From the NCBI GenBank assembly GCA_003252195.1, contig QKFK01000186.1:1-33350 (forward strand): a stretch of 33,350 bases of DNA, given 5' to 3'. The stretch comes from Rhodospirillales bacterium (GTDB lineage Bacteria; Pseudomonadota; Alphaproteobacteria; QKFK01; SZUA-500). Below are positions 18,280 to 26,395 of this stretch, piece by piece. Below the pieces are notes generated by a model. The model was not told the DNA's origin. It saw only the letters and a list, made by a program, of their open reading frames with translations, and ran no database searches. How positions within the stretch are numbered: the stretch's first letter is position 1; every line of letters begins with the position of its first letter. The translations under genes and the position numbers were made by a program.

Positions 18280-20910
18280 ATGGTAAAAAGAATGCTCATC
18301 GATGATACGCATCGTGAAGAGACGCGTGTTGTTGTAATGAATGGTACTAAATTAGAAGATTTTGAAATAGAAACTTCTAGAAGAAAACAACTCAAAGGCA
18401 ATATCTACTTAGCAAAAGTAATCAGAGTAGAACCTTCTTTGCAAGCAGCCTTTGTTGATTATGGCGGAAACCGTCACGGCTTTTTAGCTTTTAGCGAAAT
18501 TCACCCAGATTATTATCAAATCCCAGTATCTGACCGTGAAGCTTTAATGGCAGAAGTAAACCGCATTGCCGAAGAAAATGCTAAAGAATTTGAAGCTGAA
18601 TTTGCAGAAGACGAAGCTCAATCACAAGAAATAACTGCTGAATATACAGAAGTAGAAGCAACCGAAGAGCAGAACGGCATAGAAGCTTCTGAGAATACAG
18701 ATACTGATACTCATGAAGACAACAAAGAAATGGCTTTAGAAGCTAAAGATGATAGCGAAGTTATCACCGAAGAAGCTCCTAAAGAAGAAGTTGTAGAAAG
18801 CGAAGTAACAGAAACATCTGAAGAAACTTCTGAAACAACATCAGAAGATACAATTGCCACAGAAGAAAGCTCTGAAACAGAAGAACCTGTGTCAACAGAA
18901 AGCAACAATGAAGAGCCAAAAGAGCAAAGACGCAAAGAAAGAAATGCTCGCAATATCTTCAGAAGATACAAAATCCAAGAAGTTATTAAAAAGAATCAAA
19001 TCTTGCTCATCCAAATTACCAAAGAAGAACGTGGTAACAAAGGTGCTGCTCTTACTACATATTTATCATTAGCTGGTAGATATTGCGTGTTAATGCCAAA
19101 CAGCCCTAACAGTGGTGGTGTTTCTCGTAAAATCACCAACATGGGCGATAGACGTAAGTTAAAAAGTATTTTATCAGACCTTCCAACAAGTTTGGATATG
19201 TCTATTATTATACGCACAGCTGGTTTAGAGCGTAACAAAGCAGAAATCACAAGAGATTATAACTACTTAATTCGCACATGGAATCAAATTAGAGACACAG
19301 CGTTAAAAGCTACTGCTCCATCATTGATACATGAAGAAGGTAACTTAATTTTACGCGCGATTCGTGATATTTGCGATACAGATATTGATGAAATCCTTGT
19401 TGAAGGTAAAGACGGCTACAAAAACGCTAAAGAATTCATGAAATTGATTACACCTAGCTATGCCCGTAAAGTTAAGGAATATAAAGACAAGAACATGCCT
19501 TTATTCCACCGTTTCCAAGTTGAACTACAATTAGAGAGCTTACATAGCTCTGTTGTTCAGCTAGAATCTGGCGGATATTTGGTAATCAACCCAACCGAAG
19601 CATTAGTTGCAATTGACGTTAACTCAGGCCGTTCAACCAAAGAACGCAACATTGAGGAAACAGCTCTTAATACTAACTTAGAAGCAGCCGATGAAGTTGC
19701 TAGACAATTGCGTCTACGTAATCTTGCTGGTTTAGTGGTGATTGACTTTATTGATATGGAAGAACAATCTCATAACCATGCTGTTGAACGCAGAATGAGA
19801 GAAGCTCTTAAACTTGACCGTTCACGTGTTCAAGTTGGTAAAATCAGTGGCTTTGGCTTAATGGAGCTTTCTCGCCAGAGAATGCACTCAAGCTTCTTAG
19901 AAATGAGCTATCAACTTTGCCCTCACTGTAAAGGTAAAGGATTAATCCGCTCTATCGAAAACAGCGCTATTTATGTTCTTCGTATTATTGAAAGTGAAGG
20001 CATTAGAGATCGCTCAAGCAAAATCAGCATTACAGTTCCAACTGATATTGCTCTTTATATCTTGAACAAGAAACGCGATAGAATTTCTGAGATTGAAGAA
20101 CGTTATGGCTTAAAAGTTATTATTAACGGTAGCGATGAAATGCTCTTTAACACAGATTATCAACTTGAGCGCATCAAAAAAGATAGCGAAAGCGATGAAG
20201 AAATTGTTGTAGTTGAAGAACAAACTGAAGAAAACAACAACTCTAATAATAATCGCAATAGAAACAGAAGAGATAACAGAAACCACAGAGACAATCGTAA
20301 AGAAGCTAGAAAACCAGCTGAAGAAGACGACGAAATAGTTTCTGGAGAAGAACACCAAGAAGAAACTTCTGAGGACGAAGAAAAGAGAGACGATAAAAAG
20401 CGTTCAAGACGTAGAGGCTCTCGTGGAAACAACCGCAGAAGAAAAGATCGCTACAAAAACAGAGAAGAGAGATCTGCAGAAGAATCATCTGAAAATAAAG
20501 ATGAGGCAGAGCACCAACCAGAGCAAAACGAAAATGTTTCTGAAAATGCATCTTCAACTGAAGACAGACAAGAAGTAGCACCTTCTGAAAATTCAGAAAC
20601 ATCTGAAAATGCAGAAAAATCTGAAGGTTCTAACAACAAGCGTAAATTTGACAAGAGACGTGGCAAGAAACGCAAATTTAACGATCGTCGCAAACCTCGT
20701 GATAACAAAGAGCAACCAGCTCGCGAACAAGCAAAACCAGCTGGTGGACAACAAACACAAATTATCACATTGTTTAGCAATCACGTTAAACCAGAAGATA
20801 AAGCATCGTCTCATGCTGAAAAAGCTCCAGCACGCGCAGCAGCAAACGAGGCTGGCGATGACGGCAAAGAAGAAAAGAAAAAAGGATGGCTAAAACGCCT
20901 TCTTGACTAA
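18280..20910 (+). CDS. rne: Ribonuclease E
   Basis: The endonuclease that starts decay of most mRNAs and matures rRNA/tRNA, usually as the scaffold of the degradosome at the inner membrane. The 876 residues begin MVKRMLIDDT. The S1 domain is split: strands at about 38-80 and 228-265 flank an acidic Glu/Thr/Ser-rich insertion of about 140 residues. Catalytic magnesium-binding Asp446 (VAIDVNSG) and Asp489 (VVIDFIDME) are present, as is the zinc-link CPHCKGKG (547-554). From about 660 the protein is low-complexity, with alternating acidic and Arg/Asn-rich tracts, the expected disordered RNA- and partner-binding tail. GGAG lies 10 bases before the ATG. A terminator follows. Confidence 0.96.
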   Translation: MVKRMLIDDTHREETRVVVMNGTKLEDFEIETSRRKQLKGNIYLAKVIRVEPSLQAAFVDYGGNRHGFLAFSEIHPDYYQIPVSDREALMAEVNRIAEENAKEFEAEFAEDEAQSQEITAEYTEVEATEEQNGIEASENTDTDTHEDNKEMALEAKDDSEVITEEAPKEEVVESEVTETSEETSETTSEDTIATEESSETEEPVSTESNNEEPKEQRRKERNARNIFRRYKIQEVIKKNQILLIQITKEERGNKGAALTTYLSLAGRYCVLMPNSPNSGGVSRKITNMGDRRKLKSILSDLPTSLDMSIIIRTAGLERNKAEITRDYNYLIRTWNQIRDTALKATAPSLIHEEGNLILRAIRDICDTDIDEILVEGKDGYKNAKEFMKLITPSYARKVKEYKDKNMPLFHRFQVELQLESLHSSVVQLESGGYLVINPTEALVAIDVNSGRSTKERNIEETALNTNLEAADEVARQLRLRNLAGLVVIDFIDMEEQSHNHAVERRMREALKLDRSRVQVGKISGFGLMELSRQRMHSSFLEMSYQLCPHCKGKGLIRSIENSAIYVLRIIESEGIRDRSSKISITVPTDIALYILNKKRDRISEIEERYGLKVIINGSDEMLFNTDYQLERIKKDSESDEEIVVVEEQTEENNNSNNNRNRNRRDNRNHRDNRKEARKPAEEDDEIVSGEEHQEETSEDEEKRDDKKRSRRRGSRGNNRRRKDRYKNREERSAEESSENKDEAEHQPEQNENVSENASSTEDRQEVAPSENSETSENAEKSEGSNNKRKFDKRRGKKRKFNDRRKPRDNKEQPAREQAKPAGGQQTQIITLFSNHVKPEDKASSHAEKAPARAAANEAGDDGKEEKKKGWLKRLLD

Positions 20911-20916
20911 CCAAAC

Positions 20917-20947
20917 AAAAAGCGGCTTTTAATAAGCCGCTTTTTTT
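20917..20947 (+). terminator. rne terminator
   Basis: The stem AAAAAGCGGCTT / AAGCCGCTTTTT with loop TTAAT is followed by a T run, 6 bases after the rne stop. Confidence 0.92.
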
Positions 20948-21107
20948 ATGTTTCGAGTTCAACACTACCACTACTAATAAGCTGAAAACATGCAGACAAT
21001 CAACCACAGAGGCTCGCGAAGCTAATGGGCCAGCGAACATATCTTCTCAACCGTTAATACCGCCTGCGTAAGCTAGTGGAAGTCTATGTTTTAGACTATT
21101 GTAATGA

Positions 21108-21131
21108 TATGGTTCTAACTTAAGAACCATA
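21108..21131. repeat. Perfect hairpin downstream of the ELM1-family gene
   Basis: TATGGTTCT and AGAACCATA form a 9-bp stem with a 6-base loop, 8 bases beyond the stop of the minus-strand gene. There is no T run in either direction, so this could be an RNA 3'-end stabiliser or a weak terminator. A second small hairpin (AGTCTA/TAGACT) lies at 21081-21097. Confidence 0.45.
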
Positions 21132-21138
21132 CAACGCA

Positions 21139-22143
21139 CTAACTTTCACTACTGTTTTTATTTAAGCGAAAAATCAATTCTTCCGCGATTAACTTTGTTT
21201 GATTAAGAGGAGAATGAGACCATTCGTTATCTTCACATGAATTATCGCTTAAATAACGAGCATACCCTAGAGAAACCAATTCCTCGTGTAATTTAGCATG
21301 TTTAGGAGCAACCAAATCTTTAGGAGCATATAAATAAACAGGTCTTGTTGTAGCACATGCCTCACAGCACATAGAGACAGAATCTCCAGTAACAATAATA
21401 TTATCTGCTAATGCTAAATATGCAAAATAAGGATTATCGCCACTGTCACCCCATAAATATTTATAAGAAACATCGCCAATTTTATCTGCTATAATTTTTT
21501 CCTGCTTAGCTCCTGTCCTGCGAGATGAGGTCATTAAAAAACTCCCGCCCTTTTCTTCCTTAATTTTTAGAGCCATAGAAGCTAACTCTTCTGCCATATC
21601 TTCTGTAAACTCTCTATTTTTTGTTGAACCACCTACGATAAGAGCGTGATATGGCTTAGGTAAATGTGATAGCTTTTCTTTCCACTTGCCTGTTTCTTCA
21701 TCTAATTTTACCGTTGTAATTCTATTAGGCGCACCAATTAAGCGCATTATATTGGGTTTATCTTTAACCTTCGTGTCATGAGAAGGAAGTGCTATTAAAT
21801 CACAATCTTTTGCAGAAGCATCTCCTGGGTACATAATTTGGAGAATAAAGCTTCTACCTCCTGACATTTTTTTTATGTAGCCAGCAATAGGAGCAGAACG
21901 CCTACCTGCAGATATGATAATTTTAGGAAATGAGTTGCTAATATCGTCTGAGCTAGATTTATCCATACCTATTAAAGTATTTTGCCTAAATAAGTTAGGT
22001 AACTTAACAAATGAATTATACCTAATCTTTTTTACCTCGTAAGAATATTGAGCCGATAAAAACTCAGCTATTCCTAGAGCTTGACTAACATTCCCTGCTC
22101 TATCATCAGACAGAACCCATATATCAGCAATATTCTGTAACAT
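21139..22143 (-). CDS. ELM1/DUF1022 (mitochondrial fission ELM1-like) family protein
   Basis: 334 residues resembling the ELM1/DUF1022 family, named after plant ELM1, which recruits the fission dynamin to mitochondria; the bacterial role is unclear. The fold looks like a GT-B glycosyltransferase half. Family-like stretches are LSDDRAGNVSQALGIAEFL at the N-terminus, IISAGRRSAPIAGYIKK, LIGAPNRIT, LIVGGSTKN, FLMTSSRRTG and NIIVTGDSVSMCCEACATTR. There is no signal peptide or membrane segment. A neighbouring promoter region is shared with the small exported protein at 22224. Confidence 0.85.
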   Translation of the reverse strand: MLQNIADIWVLSDDRAGNVSQALGIAEFLSAQYSYEVKKIRYNSFVKLPNLFRQNTLIGMDKSSSDDISNSFPKIIISAGRRSAPIAGYIKKMSGGRSFILQIMYPGDASAKDCDLIALPSHDTKVKDKPNIMRLIGAPNRITTVKLDEETGKWKEKLSHLPKPYHALIVGGSTKNREFTEDMAEELASMALKIKEEKGGSFLMTSSRRTGAKQEKIIADKIGDVSYKYLWGDSGDNPYFAYLALADNIIVTGDSVSMCCEACATTRPVYLYAPKDLVAPKHAKLHEELVSLGYARYLSDNSCEDNEWSHSPLNQTKLIAEELIFRLNKNSSES

Positions 22144-22162
22144 TATAATTTCCTTAAATCAT

Positions 22163-22190
22163 TTAACAAATTATCTAACAATGCTATAAT
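22163..22190 (+). promoter_or_regulatory. Likely sigma-70 promoter for the gene at 22224
   Basis: TTAACA (22163-22168), a 16-base spacer and a perfect TATAAT (22185-22190) lie about 34 bases before the chosen start. Confidence 0.5.
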
Positions 22191-22223
22191 TAACCAAATT
22201 GTTTGTGAATGAAAGGTATAAAT

Positions 22224-22577
22224 ATGTTATCCGTAAAAAAAGTAACATGTCTTTTAATTATCTCGTGTTTGTTTGTGATGTCTAGCAATGCTAACGTATA
22301 TGCACAAACAGCTAATCAAGAGAAAAGTTTTAAAGTAACTAAGTCCGTACCAGACTGGTTTAAGGACTTTAGAATGACATATCTTTTAATGCAAAAAAGA
22401 ATGCAAAAACCTGAATATCAAGAATATATAAACACCCTTCAAACTGACCGAAAATTCCAAAAAGATTTAGCAAAAAACATGGAAGAGGTTGGTGTTGAAA
22501 AGTCAGATAGCTCTTTTGATAAACAGAATGATAAAAAGCTTGAGATCATTAGCAGACAGTATCTGTCAATATATTAA
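22224..22577 (+). CDS. Small exported protein of unknown function
   Basis: Not recognised. I chose the second ATG (22224) because AAAGG lies 7-8 bases upstream; the ATG at 22209 has no ribosome-binding site. The 117-residue product has a clear Sec signal peptide (basic MLSVKKVTC, hydrophobic LLIISCLFVM, likely cleavage after NVYA). The mature part is about 90 residues, helical and charged, rich in Lys, Gln and Asp, without Cys. A small periplasmic protein is likely. It is divergent from the ELM1-family gene. Confidence 0.7.
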   Translation: MLSVKKVTCLLIISCLFVMSSNANVYAQTANQEKSFKVTKSVPDWFKDFRMTYLLMQKRMQKPEYQEYINTLQTDRKFQKDLAKNMEEVGVEKSDSSFDKQNDKKLEIISRQYLSIY

Positions 22578-22741
22578 CCCTAGCATTCAGAAAGTAGCAT
22601 TATTTAGCATGCAGACCTACAAAATATCACTATATGTAGTATAAACCATACAACACATAGACTAAAGTATTGTTTATTTACACATAGTGTTTATGTTAGT
22701 ATTTGCTTTACTAATTTGCAGGATAATAACGAATTATTTCG

Positions 22742-22769
22742 TTGATATACATTGGTATATAATTATAAA
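22742..22769 (+). promoter_or_regulatory. Possible promoter for the gene at 22790
   Basis: TTGATA (22742-22747), 16 bases, TATAAA (22764-22769). It would give a very short leader before the ATG at 22790. Confidence 0.4.
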
Positions 22770-22789
22770 ACTTAGTCAACGGGTGTGAA

Positions 22790-23188
22790 ATGGGCGACAA
22801 ACCAAATGGCTTTGATCAGTTACGTAGAATTTTTAAAATTCATCAGTACAGAAGCAAAGTGATTGCAGAAAAGAAAATGAAAGAAGAAGTTGAGCAAATG
22901 CGACTTCATTCTAATATTGTGCCTACAGCAGTAGCAGAAATGCCTTCCGCAATTATGCCTCATGATATTTCTGCTCTAGTACAAGATCATTTGGCAGAAA
23001 CCACCCGGCTTAATCTTGTTACTATGAATAATAATCTCTACAACCAACCTCCCCAATTATACACACCACCTAACGAAGCTCCTCAAATTTATACACCTAC
23101 AGTTAGTAGCAACCAAAACAATCGCCATAACCCTGTTGCTCCAACCGAATATTACTCACCAGCCATCACAAAAATTTCTCGCGATTAA
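22790..23188 (+). CDS. Hypothetical protein with Pro/Tyr-rich tail
   Basis: Not recognised. The 132 residues have no signal peptide. Residues 1-45 are a basic, helix-prone segment (LRRIFKIHQYRSKVIAEKK). The middle is neutral. The last ~55 residues are Pro/Asn/Gln/Tyr-rich, with a short near-repeat, PQLYTPPNEA and PQIYTPTVSS, and end ISRD. The tail looks disordered. GGGTG before the ATG is a weak ribosome-binding site. It lies 74 bases before hemA in the same direction and may share transcripts with it. Confidence 0.6.
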   Translation: MGDKPNGFDQLRRIFKIHQYRSKVIAEKKMKEEVEQMRLHSNIVPTAVAEMPSAIMPHDISALVQDHLAETTRLNLVTMNNNLYNQPPQLYTPPNEAPQIYTPTVSSNQNNRHNPVAPTEYYSPAITKISRD

Positions 23189-23262
23189 TTTCAAATTTGC
23201 CATTACAAATTTTGTTTTTAATCATATATTAGCGTGAGCATATGGTATAGAGGACGTGAATT

Positions 23263-24468
23263 ATGGATTATTCTTTGTTTTTCAAACAATCCCTAGAGGA
23301 AATAAAACAAAACGGAAATTATAGAGAATTTGCACATATCAAAAGAGAAGTTGGTCAATTACCAAAAGCAAAAATTTTTAGAAACAACCAATGGTCAGAT
23401 ATAACCATATGGTGCTCAAATGATTACCTTGGCATGGGTCATAACAACCAAGTTATCAAGGCTTTTAACCACGCGGCCTCAGAATCTGGCACCGGCGCAG
23501 GCGGAACCCGCAACATCTCTGGCAACAACCACTACCATATAGAGTTAGAAAAAGAATTATCATCTTGGTATAAAAAAGACTCTGCTCTTCTTTTTACATC
23601 TGGTTATGTGGCTAATTTAACAGCCCTTGCAACCCTAGGATCAAAGCTTCCCAATTGTGTTATTTTATCAGATGAGCTAAATCATAATTCTATGATTGCA
23701 GGTATAAAGTATTCAAAAGCTGAAAAAATTATATTTAAACATAATGACTTGAGTGATTTAGAAGAAAAACTCCGCACTCAACCGATAAACCGTCCAAAAA
23801 TTGTAGCCTTTGAATCTGTTTATTCAATGTCAGCTGATATTGCACCCATAAAAGAAATTTGTGAGTTAGCAAAAAAATATAATGCCCTCACATATTTAGA
23901 TGAAGTCCACGCTGTTGGAATGTATGGAACAACAGGCTCTGGAGTTGCAGAAAAGGTAAATTGCCTAGATATGGTTGATGTAATTCAAGGCACATTAGGC
24001 AAGGCAATTGGTGTAATTGGTGGATATATCACAGCAAAATCAGAATTAGTAGATTTTATCAGAAGCTTTGGGCAAGGATTTATTTTTACCACCTCATTAC
24101 CTCCTGCAATAGCAGCTGCGGCGACTACTAGCATTAGGATATTAAAAGAATCTAGCAATTTGCGTATCAAGCACCAACAAAACGCATCTTACCTAAAATC
24201 ACTACTTAAAAAGAACAATATTTCATATATAGATGAAGCTAGTCATATTGTCCCTGTAATGATTGGGGATAGTGTTTTATGCAAACAAACAAGTGATATG
24301 TTACTTGATACATATGGAATATACGTTCAACCTATAAATTATCCTACTGTTGCTAAAGGAACAGAAAGGCTACGCTTCACACCCTCTCCATATCACACCA
24401 AAGAAGATATGGATTATCTAATCTCAGCTATAAAAGCCACTTTGAACGAATATAAAATAGCTTCGTAA
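23263..24468 (+). CDS. hemA: 5-aminolevulinate synthase
   Basis: A PLP enzyme that condenses glycine with succinyl-CoA to 5-aminolevulinate, the first step of haem synthesis by the C4 route. Among bacteria this route is characteristic of alphaproteobacteria. The 401 residues include the glycine-rich GTGAGGTRNISG (77-88), FTSGYVANL, FESVYSMSADIAP, the PLP-contacting DEVHAVGMYG (Asp213, His216) and the Schiff-base Lys247 in QGTLGKAIGVIGGY. The motif set separates it from the related enzymes BioF and Kbl. GAGG lies before the ATG. Confidence 0.95.
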   Translation: MDYSLFFKQSLEEIKQNGNYREFAHIKREVGQLPKAKIFRNNQWSDITIWCSNDYLGMGHNNQVIKAFNHAASESGTGAGGTRNISGNNHYHIELEKELSSWYKKDSALLFTSGYVANLTALATLGSKLPNCVILSDELNHNSMIAGIKYSKAEKIIFKHNDLSDLEEKLRTQPINRPKIVAFESVYSMSADIAPIKEICELAKKYNALTYLDEVHAVGMYGTTGSGVAEKVNCLDMVDVIQGTLGKAIGVIGGYITAKSELVDFIRSFGQGFIFTTSLPPAIAAAATTSIRILKESSNLRIKHQQNASYLKSLLKKNNISYIDEASHIVPVMIGDSVLCKQTSDMLLDTYGIYVQPINYPTVAKGTERLRFTPSPYHTKEDMDYLISAIKATLNEYKIAS

Positions 24469-24511
24469 TAAATTGACACATTTGTTTACTTTATTTTTTT
24501 CATTTTATTCA

Positions 24512-24539
24512 TTGACAAACGAATAAAAATGCATAAATT
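24512..24539 (+). promoter_or_regulatory. Likely promoter for the leader ORF / unknown gene at 24841
   Basis: A consensus TTGACA (24512-24517), 16 bases, TAAATT (24534-24539). Transcription would begin near 24546, leaving about 295 bases of leader before 24841. Confidence 0.45.
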
Positions 24540-24590
24540 GTGGGGCAGAAACAAAAGATAAAAGTAGTATGCATAACAAAAGAGGAAAAT

Positions 24591-24839
24591 ATGCATAAGG
24601 AATGTAAGTTAACAAGCACAAGAGCTATTCAGCGAAAAAGTTTTATAAAAACTTATTTAGCATCATTCTTTTTGTATGGTGCTTTGTATGGTGCAAATGT
24701 ATCGGAAGCATATGCTTCATCACAAAAAAACAGGAATATATCAACAGCCCTAGTAGGCTGTTTTTTTATGCCTTTTTTTCAAACAAACAAAAACAACCAA
24801 AAAATAATAAAAAAATACCAAACTACGAGGGAAATATAA
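24591..24839 (+). CDS. Small membrane/exported leader-type ORF containing a terminator
   Basis: Not recognised. The ATG at 24591 has GAGG 6-7 bases upstream and is preferred over 24540. The 82-residue frame has a basic start, a hydrophobic segment (TYLASFFLYGALYGANV) and a possible signal-peptidase site after SEAYA. A strong intrinsic terminator lies inside the reading frame. The codons after it are A-rich and look non-coding. The stop is a single base before the ATG of the next gene, whose ribosome-binding site (GAGGG) sits in the last codons. It may be a leader peptide that controls termination, a real small protein, or chance. Confidence 0.4.
   Translation: MHKECKLTSTRAIQRKSFIKTYLASFFLYGALYGANVSEAYASSQKNRNISTALVGCFFMPFFQTNKNNQKIIKKYQTTREI
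24743..24767 (+). terminator. Intrinsic terminator inside the leader of the gene at 24841
   Basis: AACAGCC and GGCTGTT form a 7-bp stem with loop CTAGTA, followed by seven T. It sits 74 bases before the start codon at 24841, so it would cut off that gene unless it is regulated or another promoter lies downstream. Confidence 0.75.
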
Positions 24840-24840
24840 C

Positions 24841-25761
24841 ATGGAAATAGATTCCAGAAAAAATGACTTGCGCCTAAAACTAGCAAACGATGCCATAAAG
24901 GCAATTGCATTATCTCCAACAGGAAAAGCTTTACTAAATGAACTTCCAAATGGAACAATAAAAAAAATAAAAGACACTGGAGTTTACAAAAGAAATGGAT
25001 CCTTAGATTGGCTTCCAGAAGAATACAGAGTTCCAGATGAAGGCATTCTAGAGCTAATTGAAAATATTGTTGATGATATAAGCCTAGAGCGCAATCCAGA
25101 GCTACTTGAACATAAAAAGCCAAACAACCAGTATTCTTTGCATACATCATTAGTCGCCAGAAGGATCAACCAATCTATAAACAAAACTATAATTAACAAA
25201 ATTGCCAATGAGATTAGCCACAATGGGCATAATTTATATCACTACGACACTTTCATTTCAGACAACAAGAATAAAAATAAAAACAAAAATGACACCGAAA
25301 TTTTCAAATCCTATTTTGAAGATGATAAAATGTATCATTGGTCTGACTTTGGATTATTAGGAACATATAAAAGTGTTTGTGGCAGATTAGAACAACATAA
25401 AAAACACTGTGTTAATAACGATATAAACACTGAAAATGACGTTAAATATTCTAACCTCAATAGGTTTTTAGATAACGCTCTTGCCCCATTCTCTGAAAAA
25501 GACCTAAAAGAGAATTTTGCATCATTAACATGGAGTGGAATCATTAATGTTCCATACCATAGAGAGCAAATTATGCAGAATGCAGCTTCAGTTCCTGAGC
25601 TAATGTCATTAAAAAAAATGATAAAAGCAACTAAACAGATGGAGTTTAAAAAAGAAGCGAAAGAACAAGAGGTTAGCACTAAAAAACCTGAAGAGAATAA
25701 AGACAAAAAGAAGCTAAAATTACCTTTCTCAATCTTTGCAAAGCAACAATACAATAGATAA
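24841..25761 (+). CDS. Hypothetical protein, member of a two-gene paralogous pair (copy 1)
   Basis: Not recognised. 306 residues, no signal peptide or membrane segment. An N-terminal helical block (LRLKLANDAIKAIALSPTG) leads to KRNGSLDWLPEE (50-61). A later block PFSEKDLKENF (216-226) is followed by SLTWSGIINV and EQIMQNAAS. Both blocks have counterparts in the protein at 26396. An Asn/Lys run (KNKNKNKND) near 144-151 and a Lys/Glu-rich tail (about 262-295) look disordered. GAGGG lies before the ATG. The upstream terminator suggests regulated expression. Charge and composition would fit a cytoplasmic or injected protein, but nothing proves either. Confidence 0.75.
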   Translation: MEIDSRKNDLRLKLANDAIKAIALSPTGKALLNELPNGTIKKIKDTGVYKRNGSLDWLPEEYRVPDEGILELIENIVDDISLERNPELLEHKKPNNQYSLHTSLVARRINQSINKTIINKIANEISHNGHNLYHYDTFISDNKNKNKNKNDTEIFKSYFEDDKMYHWSDFGLLGTYKSVCGRLEQHKKHCVNNDINTENDVKYSNLNRFLDNALAPFSEKDLKENFASLTWSGIINVPYHREQIMQNAASVPELMSLKKMIKATKQMEFKKEAKEQEVSTKKPEENKDKKKLKLPFSIFAKQQYNR

Positions 25762-25774
25762 ACCTACTGTGTTG

Positions 25775-25783
25775 TGCTAGAAT
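25775..25783 (+). promoter_or_regulatory. Possible extended -10 element for the lipoprotein gene
   Basis: TG, one base, then TAGAAT (25778-25783), about 50 bases before the lipoprotein start. No clear -35 was seen. Confidence 0.3.
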
Positions 25784-25833
25784 GTATCTCTTGGGAATTT
25801 ATGAGCAGTAATTAATAAAAATGGAGGGGTAAT

Positions 25834-26139
25834 ATGAGTAAAAAAACCTATGCCTTAGCTATTATTGCGTTATTAACTGCCTGCGCCTCAGATCCAGAAG
25901 TTATTGTAAAAAACGAGCCAATTGACTTAAAACCTGCTGTTGAGCCATTGCCTCAGCCTTATGTGCAAACTGTTATATCAAACACAATTGGGGTTGTTTA
26001 TGAATATGACAATATGAGTCTGCAAGAAATAGCCGATAAAGCAACTATGTATTGTGCTGGAGAAGGCAAAAAAACCTTTATTAAATTTACTTCGGTTCTA
26101 AAAAATGGACATCAAACTGCAAGCTTTGTATGCGAATAA
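25834..26139 (+). CDS. Small lipoprotein of unknown function
   Basis: 101 residues starting with a lipoprotein signal: basic MSKK, a hydrophobic stretch and the lipobox LLTAC, so Cys17 would be lipidated. The mature part has a Pro-rich linker (KPAVEPLPQPYV) and a compact C-terminal domain with two Cys (YCAGEGKKTF... and FVCE) that could pair. Small lipoproteins ending in a similar A-x-x-x-C...F-x-C pattern are frequent in alphaproteobacteria, but I cannot name a family. GGAGGGG before the ATG is a strong ribosome-binding site. It separates the two unknown paralogues. Confidence 0.75.
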   Translation: MSKKTYALAIIALLTACASDPEVIVKNEPIDLKPAVEPLPQPYVQTVISNTIGVVYEYDNMSLQEIADKATMYCAGEGKKTFIKFTSVLKNGHQTASFVCE

Positions 26140-26160
26140 ACTGAGCAATAAAACAAAACA

Positions 26161-26188
26161 AACCGCACTATAACAATGGTGCGGTTTT
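26161..26188 (+). terminator. Terminator after the lipoprotein gene
   Basis: AACCGCAC / GTGCGGTT, 8-bp stem with a 10-base loop, ending in four T, 21 bases after the stop. Confidence 0.75.
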
Positions 26189-26246
26189 CTACAATATTGT
26201 ATAGTTTATTTAATATTCTTACTTAAACTTTGTTATATGAACAATT

Positions 26247-26279
26247 ATAATAATATATACTCATTCACAATATTATTAT
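26247..26279. repeat. AT-rich inverted repeat upstream of copy 2
   Basis: ATAATAATAT (26247-26256) and ATATTATTAT (26270-26279) are exact 10-base inverses with a 13-base spacer, about 45 bases before the TTGACA box. In AT-rich DNA this can arise by chance. Confidence 0.35.
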
Positions 26280-26322
26280 CCCCATCACAGCAAACAACAG
26301 CCTCACAATATGGACAAAAAGA

Positions 26323-26352
26323 TTGACAAAAGTAACTTTTTGTAGTTTTATA
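26323..26352 (+). promoter_or_regulatory. Likely promoter for unknown paralogue copy 2
   Basis: A consensus TTGACA (26323-26328) with a TTTATA/TTTTAT-type -10 region 17-18 bases downstream, followed by a short leader to the start at 26396. Confidence 0.45.
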
Positions 26353-26395
26353 TAGCTAATGCTTATAAATGTATTTGCAACAAAGGAATTCAGCA

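Noticed and set aside
20110-20814. Several overlapping minus-strand frames opposite the 3' part of rne
   Set aside because: They arise from the low-complexity Glu/Arg/Asn coding sequence of RNase E read backwards, with Ser/Phe/Leu-rich nonsense.
25267-25296. Short AAT/AAA-rich run (Asn-Lys repeat) as a possible phase-variable tract
   Set aside because: Units are imperfect and changes would mostly be in-frame; ordinary low complexity in AT-rich DNA.
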